Shown piece by piece: positions 1 to 16,843 of a stretch of 64,000 nt of DNA. The position numbers were made by a program, and so were the translations under genes. Source of the DNA: Torymus aiolomorphi (Eukaryota; Arthropoda; Insecta; Hymenoptera; Torymidae); NCBI GenBank assembly GCA_036365515.1, contig CM070873.1, positions 264,861,575 to 264,925,574 on the forward strand, given 5' to 3'. The stretch's first letter is position 1. Each line of letters starts with the position of its first letter. The notes beneath the pieces were generated by a model that worked only from the letters and a program-made list of their open reading frames with translations, ran no database searches and was not told the origin of the DNA.

Positions 1-3947
<3,947 letters not shown>

Positions 3948-4004
3948 AACGATTAAATTAAGTAGAACGTTACTGTTAATGTACACAGCTTTCAACGAGT
4001 ATAT

Positions 4005-4010
4005 AATAAA
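4005..4010 (+). terminator. polyadenylation signal of the serine protease gene
   Basis: A canonical AATAAA lies 58 bases after the TAA stop codon of the protease, in an AT-rich 3' UTR. It is the first such hexamer downstream and sits at a normal distance, so it probably marks the end of the transcript. Confidence 0.7.
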
Positions 4011-4404
4011 TGTTAAGAACAAATTCTTTATCATGTATTATTATGATGTAACCAAATGTATCGACCGAAAAAAAAAATACTGGAAAAAAGCCTTTGCTTC
4101 TTTACTTTTATAAAAATATTTTCTTATGGAAATAAAAGGGCAACTTACATTGGTATATATTTATAATGATAAATTCCACTCATACATGCATACTAATTAA
4201 AAGTAAATGTTAAAGAAATTTATATCTTATGTGTTTTGAGAATAACTAGAATCATTGACGCGTTACGCGCGCCTCTACTATTACTGTATTCGCTTTAAAA
4301 TTGTTTTAGTTTGGTTATCTATCACAATGTTTTTTGATAATGCCTTTTTTTATCAGTGTACACTTTTTGATAAAATGCCTCAAATTGCGCAGCTTCGAAA
4401 TGAG

Positions 4405-4850
4405 AAAGGGCCGTTAATAGAATAATTAGAAATTCGTAATATAGAAATTGGAAAAGGCCGTTAACAGAATAATTGGAAATTCGTAGTACAGAAATCTGAA
4501 AAAGCCGAGATAAAACGCTTTCAAGCACGGGTACGGTGCATAATTTCAAATATATCATTCATCATAAACTAATAAAACTATTGAATTTTTCATTTTATTT
4601 AAATCTTTTTTTTTTATTGGGAAACTTCAATTTTAGGTAGTTGTCCGGTTTTAACGATTTAAACTTTTTCTGTAACAATAGATCTTTTTTTAGCTATAAA
4701 TATAAATAATCAAAGGTAGTTTTTTTTTACGTCAAATCAATATACAATCAATATATAAATAATCAAAAGTAGTTTTTTTTACGTCAAATTAATATACAAT
4801 CAATATATAAATAATCAAAAATACATTTTTTTTCTATAAATATTAAAAAT
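4405..4850. repeat. short tandem repeats between the protease gene and the Polinton
   Basis: Two imperfect copies of a roughly 49-bp unit ('ggccgttaa.agaataatt.gaaattcgta') occur near 4408-4500. Three copies of a 53-bp unit ('ataaataatcaaa.gtag...cgtcaaat') start at 4702, 4755 and 4808. The Polinton inserted just after the third copy. No gene is seen between 4011 and 4865. Confidence 0.7.
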
Positions 4851-4865
4851 TACTTTTTTTTCAAT

Positions 4866-5792
4866 AGTAGATAAGCAACAGGGCTTCTGGATCCCCCCAC
4901 CACTCGCCCACTGACTCAGAGAAGCGCTCTGATTGGTCGAGACGGACAGGTACGAATTAATTACAGGTGAGACAGTGACGTCATCGAACCTTCTCGAAGA
5001 TTGCATGCTCTTACGTAATAGCATCCAAAACGTTTTGAAACGTTTGCGTATGATGTCAAATATGCGATGATGGGTGTCAAATTACAGAATCCAAGAAATA
5101 GCAGTTCAAGGTTAGGATATCAAATCTCCTCTAATTATTTGTAATTCAACACCTTCGTGCCCCCATCCCCTATCCCTGCATCGATGATGCAATTGCGTGA
5201 ACGCATCCCCCATCCCCATCCTTGATTTGCGATGACGTCATTAAATATTACGCCACCCTATTAAATATTGCAAAATATTATGCCATATACACCTATGCAT
5301 GTGTATGAATGTGTACACATTAACTTCTAATGAACATATATTGATGCCCACGTATATGCAATGCCCCATCCCCCATCCCTGATTTGCAATGACATCATTA
5401 AATATTACGCTTAAATATTGCAAAATATTACACCATATGTGTGTAAAAGAATGTATGATCATTTTGATACATACTAGCGAACGTATATTGATGCCCACGT
5501 ACATGCGTTATCTATCGCACCTCCTCTTTGTTCCGATATTCGCACCGCGCGATTCTTGGAACTGGAGAGTATTTCAATTGCGCTCTCCTTATCCACTCTC
5601 TTTCGTTTTGTCTTATAAAATTTAGGATTATTAATTTGTTAATAAAAATTTTATTTAACAATGTCAATGGGTAGAAGGCCCGATAATCACGTCTCATGAG
5701 GAACCAAAAATTTCATTATTTTTTCGATATCTTGAGCCGTTTACGAGATATAGAATAAAATTAATTTTATCATGAGTTTATTGCTGAGATTT
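4866..5792. repeat. Polinton left terminal inverted repeat
   Basis: This is the reverse complement of 17317-18244. The match runs from the terminal AGTAGATAAG to 'ttgctgagattt'. It holds repeated 'ccccatcccc' and 'atgacgtcattaaatatt' blocks and several TGACGTCA-like octamers, but no gene. Short reading frames here also appear in the other arm and are not coding. Confidence 0.95.
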
Positions 5793-5997
5793 CGCATACA
5801 ATTTCTTATAAGCTATTTAATACTTTAATTTACGTATGAGATATGAGGAAAGAAAAATGATAACAGTAATATTCAGTATAAGAAATGTTTATTAAGCACA
5901 ATTTTTACATTTATTGCGTAATAATTTTACATTCATTTCAATTTATTTCATTGAACTGCAGCCCTTTATTAAACATAATTTTTTACAAGGAAGTTTT

Positions 5998-6210
5998 TCA
6001 TATTATATTAGCATTACATTGAATGCAATCTCTTCTTAAAGGTGGCACTACAGTTTCCATATAATTGTGCTCTCGACAACGTAGACATTTTAAAATTTCT
6101 TCATCACTTTTTAAATCTTCAGGCAGCTTATTCCACGCCTGCTCGAGACTATTTGCTCCGAATGTTGTGAGAAATGCCTTAGGCAACTGAGCAATATCTG
6201 TAGGACTCAT
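5998..6210 (-). CDS. small Polinton protein with two CxxC pairs
   Basis: A 70-codon reading frame with a proper ATG at 6210 lies 13 bases past the stop of the next gene upstream on the same strand. The C-terminal half has 'CLRCREH' and 'CIQCN', a pattern that could bind one zinc ion. I do not recognise a named family. Tight spacing to the neighbouring gene suggests they are co-transcribed. It is the last gene before the left inverted repeat. No lesion is seen. Confidence 0.5.
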   Translation of the reverse strand: MSPTDIAQLPKAFLTTFGANSLEQAWNKLPEDLKSDEEILKCLRCREHNYMETVVPPLRRDCIQCNANII

Positions 6211-6223
6211 AAACGACAAATGT

Positions 6224-6796
6224 TCAGTGCGAAAAAAATGTCTTGAGCGATCTTTCTAGTGATGGAGTATTATCATGATAAAATTTTCTGAGCAATAGTA
6301 CATTCTTATATGCACAATTTGCCTTATAAGCAAGTCTATGATGTGGGCATAGCTGCTCCAACACATCAAACTTGAGTCTCTGTAGTGATGGACAGCGCAT
6401 GTCACTCATATCATATGCGTTGAGGTTATATTGTTCAAGCCATTGTTTTTTCTCCAGGCCTTTAACATAAACAACACTTGCATCACGTAGACTGTTGCGT
6501 AGCACATTTTCGAGTTCTTCATATGGCAATTCGCCAGAGCTCCATGATAAACTGTGATAATTACGCTCCAACCAGCAGTTTTGACTCCTATATTTTGCTG
6601 AAAGTCTACACCACGGTGTGGGTGGCTTGAAGGTAAACACCGCTGGTTTCACGTTTCCACTCAGAGGCACAATGGCTAATTCTTTGACAACAAATTCATT
6701 GATAGGTTGCTTGAACCCTTGCACATCCAGCACGTACTCCACGTTGACTGACTGATCAGATGGCTTTGCAGGGTCTTTTATACTTTCATCCCCTCC
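6224..6796 (-). CDS. conserved Polinton protein of unknown function, start unclear
   Basis: The frame is open for about 190 codons and ends at 6224. It carries a pattern 'VLDVQGF...VYVKGLEKKQWL...CPSLQRL...CPHHRL...NCAYKN' that I recall from arthropod Polinton-type proteins of unknown function. The spaced Asp, Lys, Cys and His residues could suggest a nuclease-like fold, but this is only a guess. There is no ATG in the open stretch; the first usable start is GTG at 6742. It lies in the same frame as the capsid gene directly upstream and is separated from it by that gene's TAA (6797-6799). It may need readthrough or have lost its start. Confidence 0.55.
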   Translation of the reverse strand, partial: GGDESIKDPAKPSDQSVNVEYVLDVQGFKQPINEFVVKELAIVPLSGNVKPAVFTFKPPTPWCRLSAKYRSQNCWLERNYHSLSWSSGELPYEELENVLRNSLRDASVVYVKGLEKKQWLEQYNLNAYDMSDMRCPSLQRLKFDVLEQLCPHHRLAYKANCAYKNVLLLRKFYHDNTPSLERSLKTFFSH

Positions 6797-8008
6797 TTAG
6801 ACTAATTTCTTAATATCCCTACTCATGGGATTATATTCAATAATACGATCGTGTAATATCAAGCAGTAAGCTGATGTCTGTGCTGGAAAATTTTCTTTAG
6901 CTTCGAATTCAAGACGAACGTCAACTGGAGCCTGCTTCAACGACTCATTCTGCTTTGAACAATCGATGACAATTAGAGGAGCATGCTGTATATACTCTCC
7001 TTTCTTGACCATAGGTTCTGCTGCCTCTTTTCCATAATACACACTTTGAAAGCTTACATACATATTATATAATAAAGCGAATTGATTTTGATCAATGTTA
7101 AGATTGAGATTTCCATAAGGATAGTATTGTGAATTGAGAAATAATTTCACATTACTTATATTGCAATGATCAAAGCGGCTAGCATTAGATCCACTTTGTC
7201 CTTTACGATTAGTCTGAAAGCCTAGAATGACGAATCGTGGTTTTTCCAGCTGATTCGATGTCTTTACAGTCCAAACATGCTTCGATGTGGTTGGGAGTAA
7301 TGGATACTCGTATAGCTCCCAACTCCGGAAACTCATAGCAATCGATTTTTCCTTCTGTAGGTAATGAAGGAGACGTATTTTATGCTTGTCAGATAATACC
7401 ACATACGGCATTAACCATTCAATTTTAATTAGATTAATTTTAAACCCTTCTGCTTGCATTTGCACGATAGCATTTACATCAGTTTTGGATCTTGTTAGAA
7501 CAAGCTCATGTTTGCAATTGACTATAATTTTACGATAGTCTTCCGCAAAGCCTAGAATCATACTTAGCGGTATGGACACATCAAAGTAGCCAGCATTATT
7601 GGTGATTTGTTGAGTTTCTCCAATATCAATCCAGCCTGCGTTTTCCAAGTTTTGTGTAGGATTGAACGATACCAAACCTTTCATTAGACTTGTCAAGCCA
7701 ACGTTTTTACATTTATCAATCTCTACAGCATTAATTTCATATCGGATTTCTTCGAAAAGATGACAGAGAGCATTATTTACAAGCTTTGTGTTGACTGCAG
7801 CTGTACCATCTGCCTTAGTTAATCGACCATGAATATGTAATGAACTACGTGAAGGTAGTAGACAGAGATCTTGATGTTGTATGGCGATACGAATTTCATC
7901 GCTGTTATTGAAAGCGGATGAAGTGTAAGGCTGATGTGCATGCACTTCATAATGAGCGACAGATTCGTCGAATTCCACGGGTGATTGTACGTTCAATATA
8001 TCTTCCAT
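6797..8008 (-). CDS. Polinton major capsid protein (double jelly-roll)
   Basis: This 403-residue frame starts at ATG 8008 and is intact. It matches the insect Polinton capsid protein predicted to form the main shell by a double jelly-roll fold. Recognisable blocks include 'FEEIRYEIN' near residue 86, 'IEWLMPYVVLSDKHKIRLL' in the middle, 'KPRFVILGFQTNRKG', 'NVKLFLNSQYYPYG' and 'TSAYCLILHDRIIEYNP' at the end. It sits between the single jelly-roll protein and a conserved unknown gene, all on the minus strand, forming a late-type structural cluster. Length and motif order look complete. Confidence 0.85.
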   Translation of the reverse strand: MEDILNVQSPVEFDESVAHYEVHAHQPYTSSAFNNSDEIRIAIQHQDLCLLPSRSSLHIHGRLTKADGTAAVNTKLVNNALCHLFEEIRYEINAVEIDKCKNVGLTSLMKGLVSFNPTQNLENAGWIDIGETQQITNNAGYFDVSIPLSMILGFAEDYRKIIVNCKHELVLTRSKTDVNAIVQMQAEGFKINLIKIEWLMPYVVLSDKHKIRLLHYLQKEKSIAMSFRSWELYEYPLLPTTSKHVWTVKTSNQLEKPRFVILGFQTNRKGQSGSNASRFDHCNISNVKLFLNSQYYPYGNLNLNIDQNQFALLYNMYVSFQSVYYGKEAAEPMVKKGEYIQHAPLIVIDCSKQNESLKQAPVDVRLEFEAKENFPAQTSAYCLILHDRIIEYNPMSRDIKKLV

Positions 8009-8147
8009 CTTTGAAACAGCAGAAAAACAGACAACTTATTTTTTTCCAACGTTTCTTCTGACCTGGAGGCCTAGGCTTCTTAGGAAGCGAATACTCTGTG
8101 GTGTTAGCTCTTTCACTGCTCGATGATGACTGATCTTCTGGAGACAT
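7947..8147 (-). CDS. possible small basic Polinton protein overlapping the capsid start
   Basis: A 66-codon frame starts at ATG 8147, begins with a Ser-rich acidic segment and continues into a Lys/Arg/Pro-rich stretch. It overlaps the first 62 bases of the capsid gene in another frame. I do not recognise a family. It lies where a TATA-like 'gtatataa' (8174-8181, minus strand) could start a transcript. It could be a real short gene or simply leader sequence of the capsid transcript. Confidence 0.3.
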   Translation of the reverse strand: MSPEDQSSSSSERANTTEYSLPKKPRPPGQKKRWKKISCLFFCCFKDGRYIERTITRGIRRICRSL

Positions 8148-8193
8148 GGTTTGGTCTTAATATAGCTTTTGCGGTTATATACGATTCCCATGA

Positions 8194-8883
8194 TTATGAT
8201 GCTGCTTTGATGTGTAGTCTGATTGTTATAATTTCTCCACGAAAATTCACAAAGTTTCCGTCTTGATCGACAATGCGCAACTGTATATTATCGATAGTAT
8301 GAGCTGTAATTGGTAAATAAATAACTTGTGTTGGAATTTCAATGATCTTATATCCTGGAGGAACAGCTGGAAAAAATTCATGTATCGTATGTACTTTCTG
8401 TCCGTTTATATAGGCTCCAGCTGTAATGTTGCACTCAACTCGCAAAGCGTTAACCTTGAGAATAGCTACAGGTAAATCTGATTCGTGAGTGATATTTGCT
8501 GAAAGAGTACGCTGTGTAAAACCTAATAATCTTCCAATAGAATCTTGCGGTTGAAAATCTATCGTATGACTGCACTTTATAGTACTGCGAAGAGTATTAT
8601 TATTAGGTTTAAGGATGAGTACTATGCCTTTAGGTGTAAGTATTTCCTGTAGATGGCGCTCAATGTCTTCAATCTCCCAGCTACCTGTAGGTAATGTCAC
8701 TATCTCTTCTCCGACGTAAAACTTGTTATTTCCAATATCAATATTGGGTATTGAATTGAAGGTTAAAAGTTCAACCAATCCTAGAACGTATCTTTTATTT
8801 GCCAAGAGTTCAATTGGTGGAAAGTATTAAGCTTCTAGTATAGATGACGTTCCAGATAAACTTAGCATCAATGATTCACCCAT
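8194..8883 (-). pseudogene. Polinton minor capsid (single jelly-roll, penton-like) with premature stop
   Basis: From ATG 8883 the frame reads 'MGESLMLSLSGTSSI' and is then stopped by TAA at 8827-8829 (codon 19). The remaining roughly 210 codons to 8194 stay open in the same frame and carry 'VLGLVELLTFNSIPNIDI', 'IGRLLGF' and 'PPGYKIIEIPTQVIYLP'. This is the insect Polinton protein predicted to be the single jelly-roll penton. No ATG lies near the start of the open part, so the stop should prevent normal synthesis. A TATA-like sequence lies about 40 bases upstream of the ATG (8918-8929). Confidence 0.8.
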
Positions 8884-8926
8884 GACTGCATAATTAATAC
8901 TGACTATGTACAACATTTACATTGTT

Positions 8927-9296
8927 TTATATAGCCTCACTCAGAAACTTTAAACAGAGATGTCCACAGTTGTACGAGTTATAATCTTGATATCTATCGT
9001 GATTATACTTTACGGCGCTAATGCCCAGGTAATCCAGAAGTTCTACAGGTGGTTGAAGGTCTCCAAAACTATCAAAGTACACAACGTTATTGCCTCGTTT
9101 TCGATAGGCTACCCAATATGTGCCAAGTCCTCTTTCATCATCGAGATTAACGATCGCTGATTCGCGGTAATGTGGACCTTTTGCTGGTAATGTATTTCGC
9201 ATGAATATACCTCGAAAGTATGGAATTTGCATAATACGAGCATACTTTATCAAGTCAGCATCAGTCAGTGCTCTATGAGGCAATTTTGCATCGAAG
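8927..9296 (-). pseudogene. Polinton adenain-type cysteine protease with altered catalytic His
   Basis: This frame of about 120 codons resembles the adenovirus-type maturation protease of Polintons (family C5/C48-like). It has 'FRGIFMRNTLP', 'ESAIVNLDDERG', 'VVYFDSFGDLQPP' and the Cys box 'YNCGHLCLKFL'. The segment that normally carries the catalytic His reads 'GTYWVAY', with a TAT codon for Tyr, so the enzyme is probably dead. There is no ATG: the frame opens out of a T10 run (9297-9306) that separates it from the upstream PLA2/pVI-like gene. The two may originally have been one polyprotein, joined across that homopolymer. Confidence 0.8.
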
Positions 9297-10098
9297 TTTT
9301 TTTTTTGCCACGTCCGCTGTAGGGTTTAAGATGGATACCATAACCTGTTTTGTGTGGTTTAAGGTAGAGACCTTTACCAAGAGCAATAGCTTCCATCGCA
9401 CTGTTATGTCTTTGACTTTCTTCAAGTTGCCGTTTAGCAGCTTTTGCATCATTTACTGCTTTAGCTATGCCAGCAGCGCCACCTGCCAGTGCACCAGTTG
9501 CACTTAGACCCGCAAATAATGGAATCAGAAAAGGTAGAAATCCACCGATTTTTCGTGGAACTGGTAGTACACGAGGAATGCGTACTTTGGCTTTACCACC
9601 AGCCTCCTTTACAGCATCTCGAGCACTTTTCAATGCAGCTTGAATTACCTTGTGTGAATCACTGCTATGGGAAATCGGTTTTGAGGCTGCTTTAACTACT
9701 TTAGCGAGTGTAGTGGTTGGACTCTTTTTCAGCCCCATACCGAACTTTGATTTTAATTTCATAGCGTTTGTTACAGTATAAGCTGCCGCTTTCTCACCAA
9801 TACTTGCGTCTTTAGCGAAAACACGTTTCCAGGCTTTATTTGCTAATACTCTATCAGCAGCGTTTCTAGCCTCAACGCTCTCTCGATTCCGTGAGTAGGC
9901 AATGTCGTGTTATTTACAAGCTTGGTCTAAAGGATTAATTCCAGGGTCACCTCGAGCAAGACGCTTTGTAAGTTTAGTCCCAGGTCCGCAGTATTGATAG
10001 CCAGGCAGATGTAATTCAAATGGAAGCTTATTGATGACTGTATTGACTAAGCCTCGACCTTTACGCGTATTGCGTTTACGCTGCTTATGCTCAATCAT
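9265..10098 (-). pseudogene. Polinton PLA2-like / pVI-like virion protein with internal stop
   Basis: From ATG 10098 the N-terminus is basic. It is followed by 'LPGYQYCGPGTKL' and 'NPLDQACK', then TAA at 9910-9912, then 'HDIAYSRNRESVEARNAADR'. The GPG calcium-loop and the HD pair are the marks of the small phospholipase A2 domain known from parvovirus VP1, used to breach endosomal membrane. The stop falls between these motifs. The rest (to 9265) has a glycine-rich hydrophobic stretch, 'GGFLPFLIPLFAGLSATG', and a repeated 'GKGLYLKP/GYGIHLKP' tail, like an adenovirus pVI-type entry protein. It shares a divergent promoter region with the ATPase gene. Confidence 0.75.
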
Positions 10099-10204
10099 GA
10101 TGTTAACACCTCGGAGGATAAATACATACTAACTGGAAATGTATATAAGTATGATGTATATATACGTTTAAGGTTAGTTTTCTTTGAGACGTCAAACATT
10201 GAAC
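10099..10204. promoter_or_regulatory. divergent promoter region between virion protein and ATPase genes
   Basis: This spacer contains 'gtatataagta' and 'gtatatatacg' in tandem between two genes that point away from each other. Either can serve as a TATA box on either strand, and the spacing of 40-60 bases to both ATG codons is right for short leaders. Confidence 0.5.
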
Positions 10205-10870
10205 ATGGAGTTTAAGGAGCAACACGTTAAACTACCTGTTGTGAATTTTGATAAATTAATGACGCAACAAAAATCAAAAAGACGTCATGGAGAATTACTT
10301 CCCAATAATATTAGAGCTGTATTCTGTGGTCCATCAAACTGTGGCAAAACAAACGCTCTACTCTCACTCATTACTCATCCTAGTGGATTAAAATTTGAAA
10401 ATGTATATGTTTACTCAAAATCACTGGAACAGCCCAAGTACAAATTTCTCAAGCTTCTCTTGAAGCCTATAAATGGAATTAAGTATTTCCCATTCAAGGA
10501 TCATGACGAAGTAATATCAATAGAAGATGTACTTCCAAATTCAATTATCATATTTGATGATGTAGCATGTGAAAAACAAGAAAACATTAAAAATTTCTTT
10601 TGTATGGGAAGGCACAAAAATGTAGATTGCTTCTATCTATGTCAATCTTATGCTCACATTCCAAAGCATCTAATACGAGATAATGTTAATTTATTAGTAT
10701 TATTTCGACAAGATGATATGAATTTAAAGCATGTATATAATGATCACGTAAACACAGATATGTCATATGCTCAATTTAGAGATTTTTGTTCAAGTTGTTG
10801 GAATAATGATAAGTACGGATTCCTTGTTATCGACGAGTATTATTATTCTACTATTTCGATAAATCAATAA
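10205..10870 (+). CDS. Polinton genome-packaging ATPase (FtsK/HerA, A32-like)
   Basis: The 221-codon frame starts at ATG 10205. Walker A is 'GPSNCGKT' near residue 42, and Walker B is 'SIIIFDDVACEK' near residue 112. The family pumps DNA into capsids using ATP. Both nucleotide-binding motifs are intact. The end 'VIDEYYYSTISINQ' looks abnormal. A long open segment continues straight on in another frame (10870-11079), and a TAT repeat lies at 10838-10852, so the normal C-terminus may have been lost to a slippage frameshift. Confidence 0.85.
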   Translation: MEFKEQHVKLPVVNFDKLMTQQKSKRRHGELLPNNIRAVFCGPSNCGKTNALLSLITHPSGLKFENVYVYSKSLEQPKYKFLKLLLKPINGIKYFPFKDHDEVISIEDVLPNSIIIFDDVACEKQENIKNFFCMGRHKNVDCFYLCQSYAHIPKHLIRDNVNLLVLFRQDDMNLKHVYNDHVNTDMSYAQFRDFCSSCWNNDKYGFLVIDEYYYSTISINQ

Positions 10871-11079
10871 ACAGAAGTGTTAGTGGCTCAGGCCTCTTAC
10901 CTAAATATAAGATTGCAAGAAAAGATATGCGTATGGACTATGTATACTGGAATGATCCTAACGAATTAGTTGATCGTCTTCGCTTACTCTTGGCTGAACT
11001 GGAAGCTGGCAATCAGAGCCACACAAATGAGATTCATTCAATCATTGAAGAACTCAAAGAAGCAGGTTACATACATTAA
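10870..11079 (+). CDS. small Polinton frame, separate gene or frameshifted ATPase tail
   Basis: About 69 codons are open without an ATG at the beginning and end at TAA 11077-11079. It contains 'SGSGLLPKYKIARKDMR', 'VYWNDPNELVDRLRLLLAE' and 'HSIIEELKEAGYIH'. The helical, charged sequence looks coding and constrained. It starts at the ATPase stop codon in a different frame. It may be the true C-terminal part of the ATPase product or a small protein whose start is lost; I cannot tell which. Confidence 0.5.
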   Translation, partial: NRSVSGSGLLPKYKIARKDMRMDYVYWNDPNELVDRLRLLLAELEAGNQSHTNEIHSIIEELKEAGYIH

Positions 11080-11080
11080 G

Positions 11081-11287
11081 ATGTCTTCGAAGAGAGTTCA
11101 CTTTGATGCTAAACCAGTTATTCATGTGATGCATGTGTGGTTCTATGCCAGTCGAGCTGCACGTCGCGGAGAATGGGAACAGATAGCACGTGATCGAGAG
11201 CGTTTTCGAATGCGAATTCAAAGATTATCTGGAATTATTACGCCTGTGCTCGTACATAAATATAATACATATTTGAGTATAAATTGA
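11081..11287 (+). CDS. small basic Polinton protein
   Basis: A 68-codon frame starts at ATG 11081, one base after the preceding stop. It has 'VIHVMHVWFYASRAARRGEW' followed by an Arg-rich helix. I recall similar short proteins next to the ATPase in arthropod Polintons, but no function is known to me. The tight packing suggests a shared transcript with the ATPase and integrase. Confidence 0.5.
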   Translation: MSSKRVHFDAKPVIHVMHVWFYASRAARRGEWEQIARDRERFRMRIQRLSGIITPVLVHKYNTYLSIN

Positions 11288-11319
11288 TTGAACTCGATGG
11301 TATTGCAGTCAGTTGCAAT

Positions 11320-11709
11320 ATGAGTGTTGATGTATTCGGACGTAACCTCGAGCGAGGTGGAGGCAGTCGTGGTCCTCCAGGTGTTGGATTCAAAGTAACT
11401 TCTGACGGACAATACGACATTGACAGCAAGAGGTTATGTAATATTGCTGAGCCTACCCAACCAGGTGATGCTGTTAATTTGGATACTGTACAGCGCATAG
11501 TTAAAATGGAAATCAGAAGCTTGTATGAAGTAACTGCGAAATTACGCGGAGACTTGGATAATTTAGACGTTATTGTTGAGGCTCAAAAAAATGAAATTGA
11601 TACGAAAGTCTTAAAATTGCAGTCATCAATTCAGAATATAGAAGATGTGAAAGCAGATAGTCAAGAAGCTTATATACGCAATTATATATTATCAAACAAG
11701 TCAATGTAG
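11320..11709 (+). CDS. Polinton protein with GPPG-type head and coiled coil (possible fibre)
   Basis: The 129-codon frame starts at ATG 11320. The N-terminus 'VFGRNLERGGGSRGPPGVGF' and 'TSDGQYDIDSKRLCNIAEP' are followed by a helical segment with heptad spacing from about residue 50 to 115. Gly-Pro-Pro-Gly plus coiled coil is reminiscent of fibre or spike proteins. The head motif recurs in arthropod Polintons as I remember them, but the role is unproven. No lesion is seen. Confidence 0.5.
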   Translation: MSVDVFGRNLERGGGSRGPPGVGFKVTSDGQYDIDSKRLCNIAEPTQPGDAVNLDTVQRIVKMEIRSLYEVTAKLRGDLDNLDVIVEAQKNEIDTKVLKLQSSIQNIEDVKADSQEAYIRNYILSNKSM

Positions 11710-11770
11710 ATCTTATAAATAGCTCTTCAATTATAAATGTATCGCAGTATCGTTCAACCACTCGTTGAGA

Positions 11771-11941
11771 ATGGATAAATCAAATAGTACTGCTAACAGT
11801 AATATGCCATACACAAAACTTTCTGACAACAGTCAAAAAGATAAACAAAAGAGCGAATCACAGTGGAAAAATTTTATGAATAAATTTTCTTCGAATACTT
11901 TTTCCTTGCCTGAACGACAAAATTACAAGAGATTTCAATAA
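11771..11941 (+). CDS. short hydrophilic ORF before the integrase
   Basis: A 56-codon frame (ATG 11771, TAA 11939-11941) ends six bases before the integrase ATG. It is rich in Ser, Asn and Lys with no motif I know. Its position in the compact plus-strand array and the absence of stops make it a plausible small gene, but chance cannot be excluded. Confidence 0.3.
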   Translation: MDKSNSTANSNMPYTKLSDNSQKDKQKSESQWKNFMNKFSSNTFSLPERQNYKRFQ

Positions 11942-11947
11942 TTCAGG

Positions 11948-12871
11948 ATGAAGGACATGCAGCAGCAAGTGGTTAAGGAGCTAATTCATGCACCTGTCCG
12001 TCGAAATTACCGACGACGTAAGTTTATTGTACGTGGCTTGGATGAAACATGGCAAGCTGATCTAGTGGAGATGCAGCCTTATGCTCGAGAAAACAATGGC
12101 TATAGATATATGCTCACTGTTATCGATGTGTTCTCCAAGTATGCATGGGCTGTTCCTATAAAGCAAAAAACTGCCACTGATGTCACAGCAGCAATGGAGT
12201 CTATCTTGCAGCAGGGCCGCAAACCAACAAATTTACAGACCGATCGAGGCAAAGAGTTTTACAATGCTACAGTTCAAAGTCTCATGCAACGATATGGAAT
12301 TAATCTCTATTCGACATACAGTAATCTGAAAGCATCTATTTGTGAGCGTTTCAATCGCACCCTTAAGCAGAAGATGTGGATGCAATTCAGCTTGCGTGGA
12401 AAATATAAGTGGCTTGATATCTTACCCAATTTGCTCAAGGAGTATAATAACAGCAAACATCGTACCATTGGAATGAAGCCTAAAGATATAACATTGACCA
12501 ATGAGGCAGGAGTACTTGCGAAGTTTGCTCAACAGGCGAAAATAGTGAGAAAGCCAAAATTTAAGATTGGAGATATAGTAAGAGTTAGTAAGATAAAGCA
12601 AGTATTTGAGAAGGGTTATACACCTAATTGGTCAACAGAAATTTTTACAATAAATCAAGTGATGGCTACTAATCCAGTTACCTACAAGCTAAAAGACTAT
12701 CAAGATCAACCCATTGCCGGTGGTTTCTATGAACAAGAACTGCTCAAAGCTAAATATCCAGACGTCTATCTTGTGGAGAAGGTGTTGAAGAAGCGTGGAA
12801 ATAAGATTTATGTTAAATGGTTAGGGTTTGATAACTCACACAATAGTTGGATAAGCAAATCAGATATGTAA
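11948..12871 (+). CDS. Polinton integrase (rve core with C-terminal chromodomain)
   Basis: The 307-codon frame starts at ATG 11948 and is intact. The retroviral-type catalytic core shows Asp in 'TWQADLVEM', Asp in 'LQTDRGKEFY' and Glu in 'ASICERFNRTLKQ', the DDE triad that joins element ends to target DNA and makes the 6-bp duplication. The C-terminus 'VYLVEKVLKKRGNKIYVKWLG...NSWISKSDM' is a chromodomain, probably for chromatin targeting. The N-terminal zinc module is not seen. Unlike several neighbours, this gene has no visible lesion. Confidence 0.9.
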   Translation: MKDMQQQVVKELIHAPVRRNYRRRKFIVRGLDETWQADLVEMQPYARENNGYRYMLTVIDVFSKYAWAVPIKQKTATDVTAAMESILQQGRKPTNLQTDRGKEFYNATVQSLMQRYGINLYSTYSNLKASICERFNRTLKQKMWMQFSLRGKYKWLDILPNLLKEYNNSKHRTIGMKPKDITLTNEAGVLAKFAQQAKIVRKPKFKIGDIVRVSKIKQVFEKGYTPNWSTEIFTINQVMATNPVTYKLKDYQDQPIAGGFYEQELLKAKYPDVYLVEKVLKKRGNKIYVKWLGFDNSHNSWISKSDM

Positions 12872-12940
12872 AGGTTAAATAAATAAACATGTGATGTATA
12901 TATAAGATAAATTCTTTTATTTATAAATCTTCATTTACAA
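12872..12940. terminator. convergent 3' ends of integrase and polymerase genes
   Basis: AATAAA on the plus strand ('ggttaaataaataaac') and on the minus strand ('atttataaataaaag') lie within 50 bases of each other, between two convergent stop codons. They are the likely polyadenylation signals of both transcripts. Confidence 0.6.
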
Positions 12941-16834
<3,894 letters not shown>

Positions 16835-16843
16835 AGTGATCAC

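Noticed and set aside
5241..5697. Frames of 60-90 codons near the left end of the Polinton
   Set aside because: They lie in the terminal inverted repeat and reappear in the other arm at 17412-17843.
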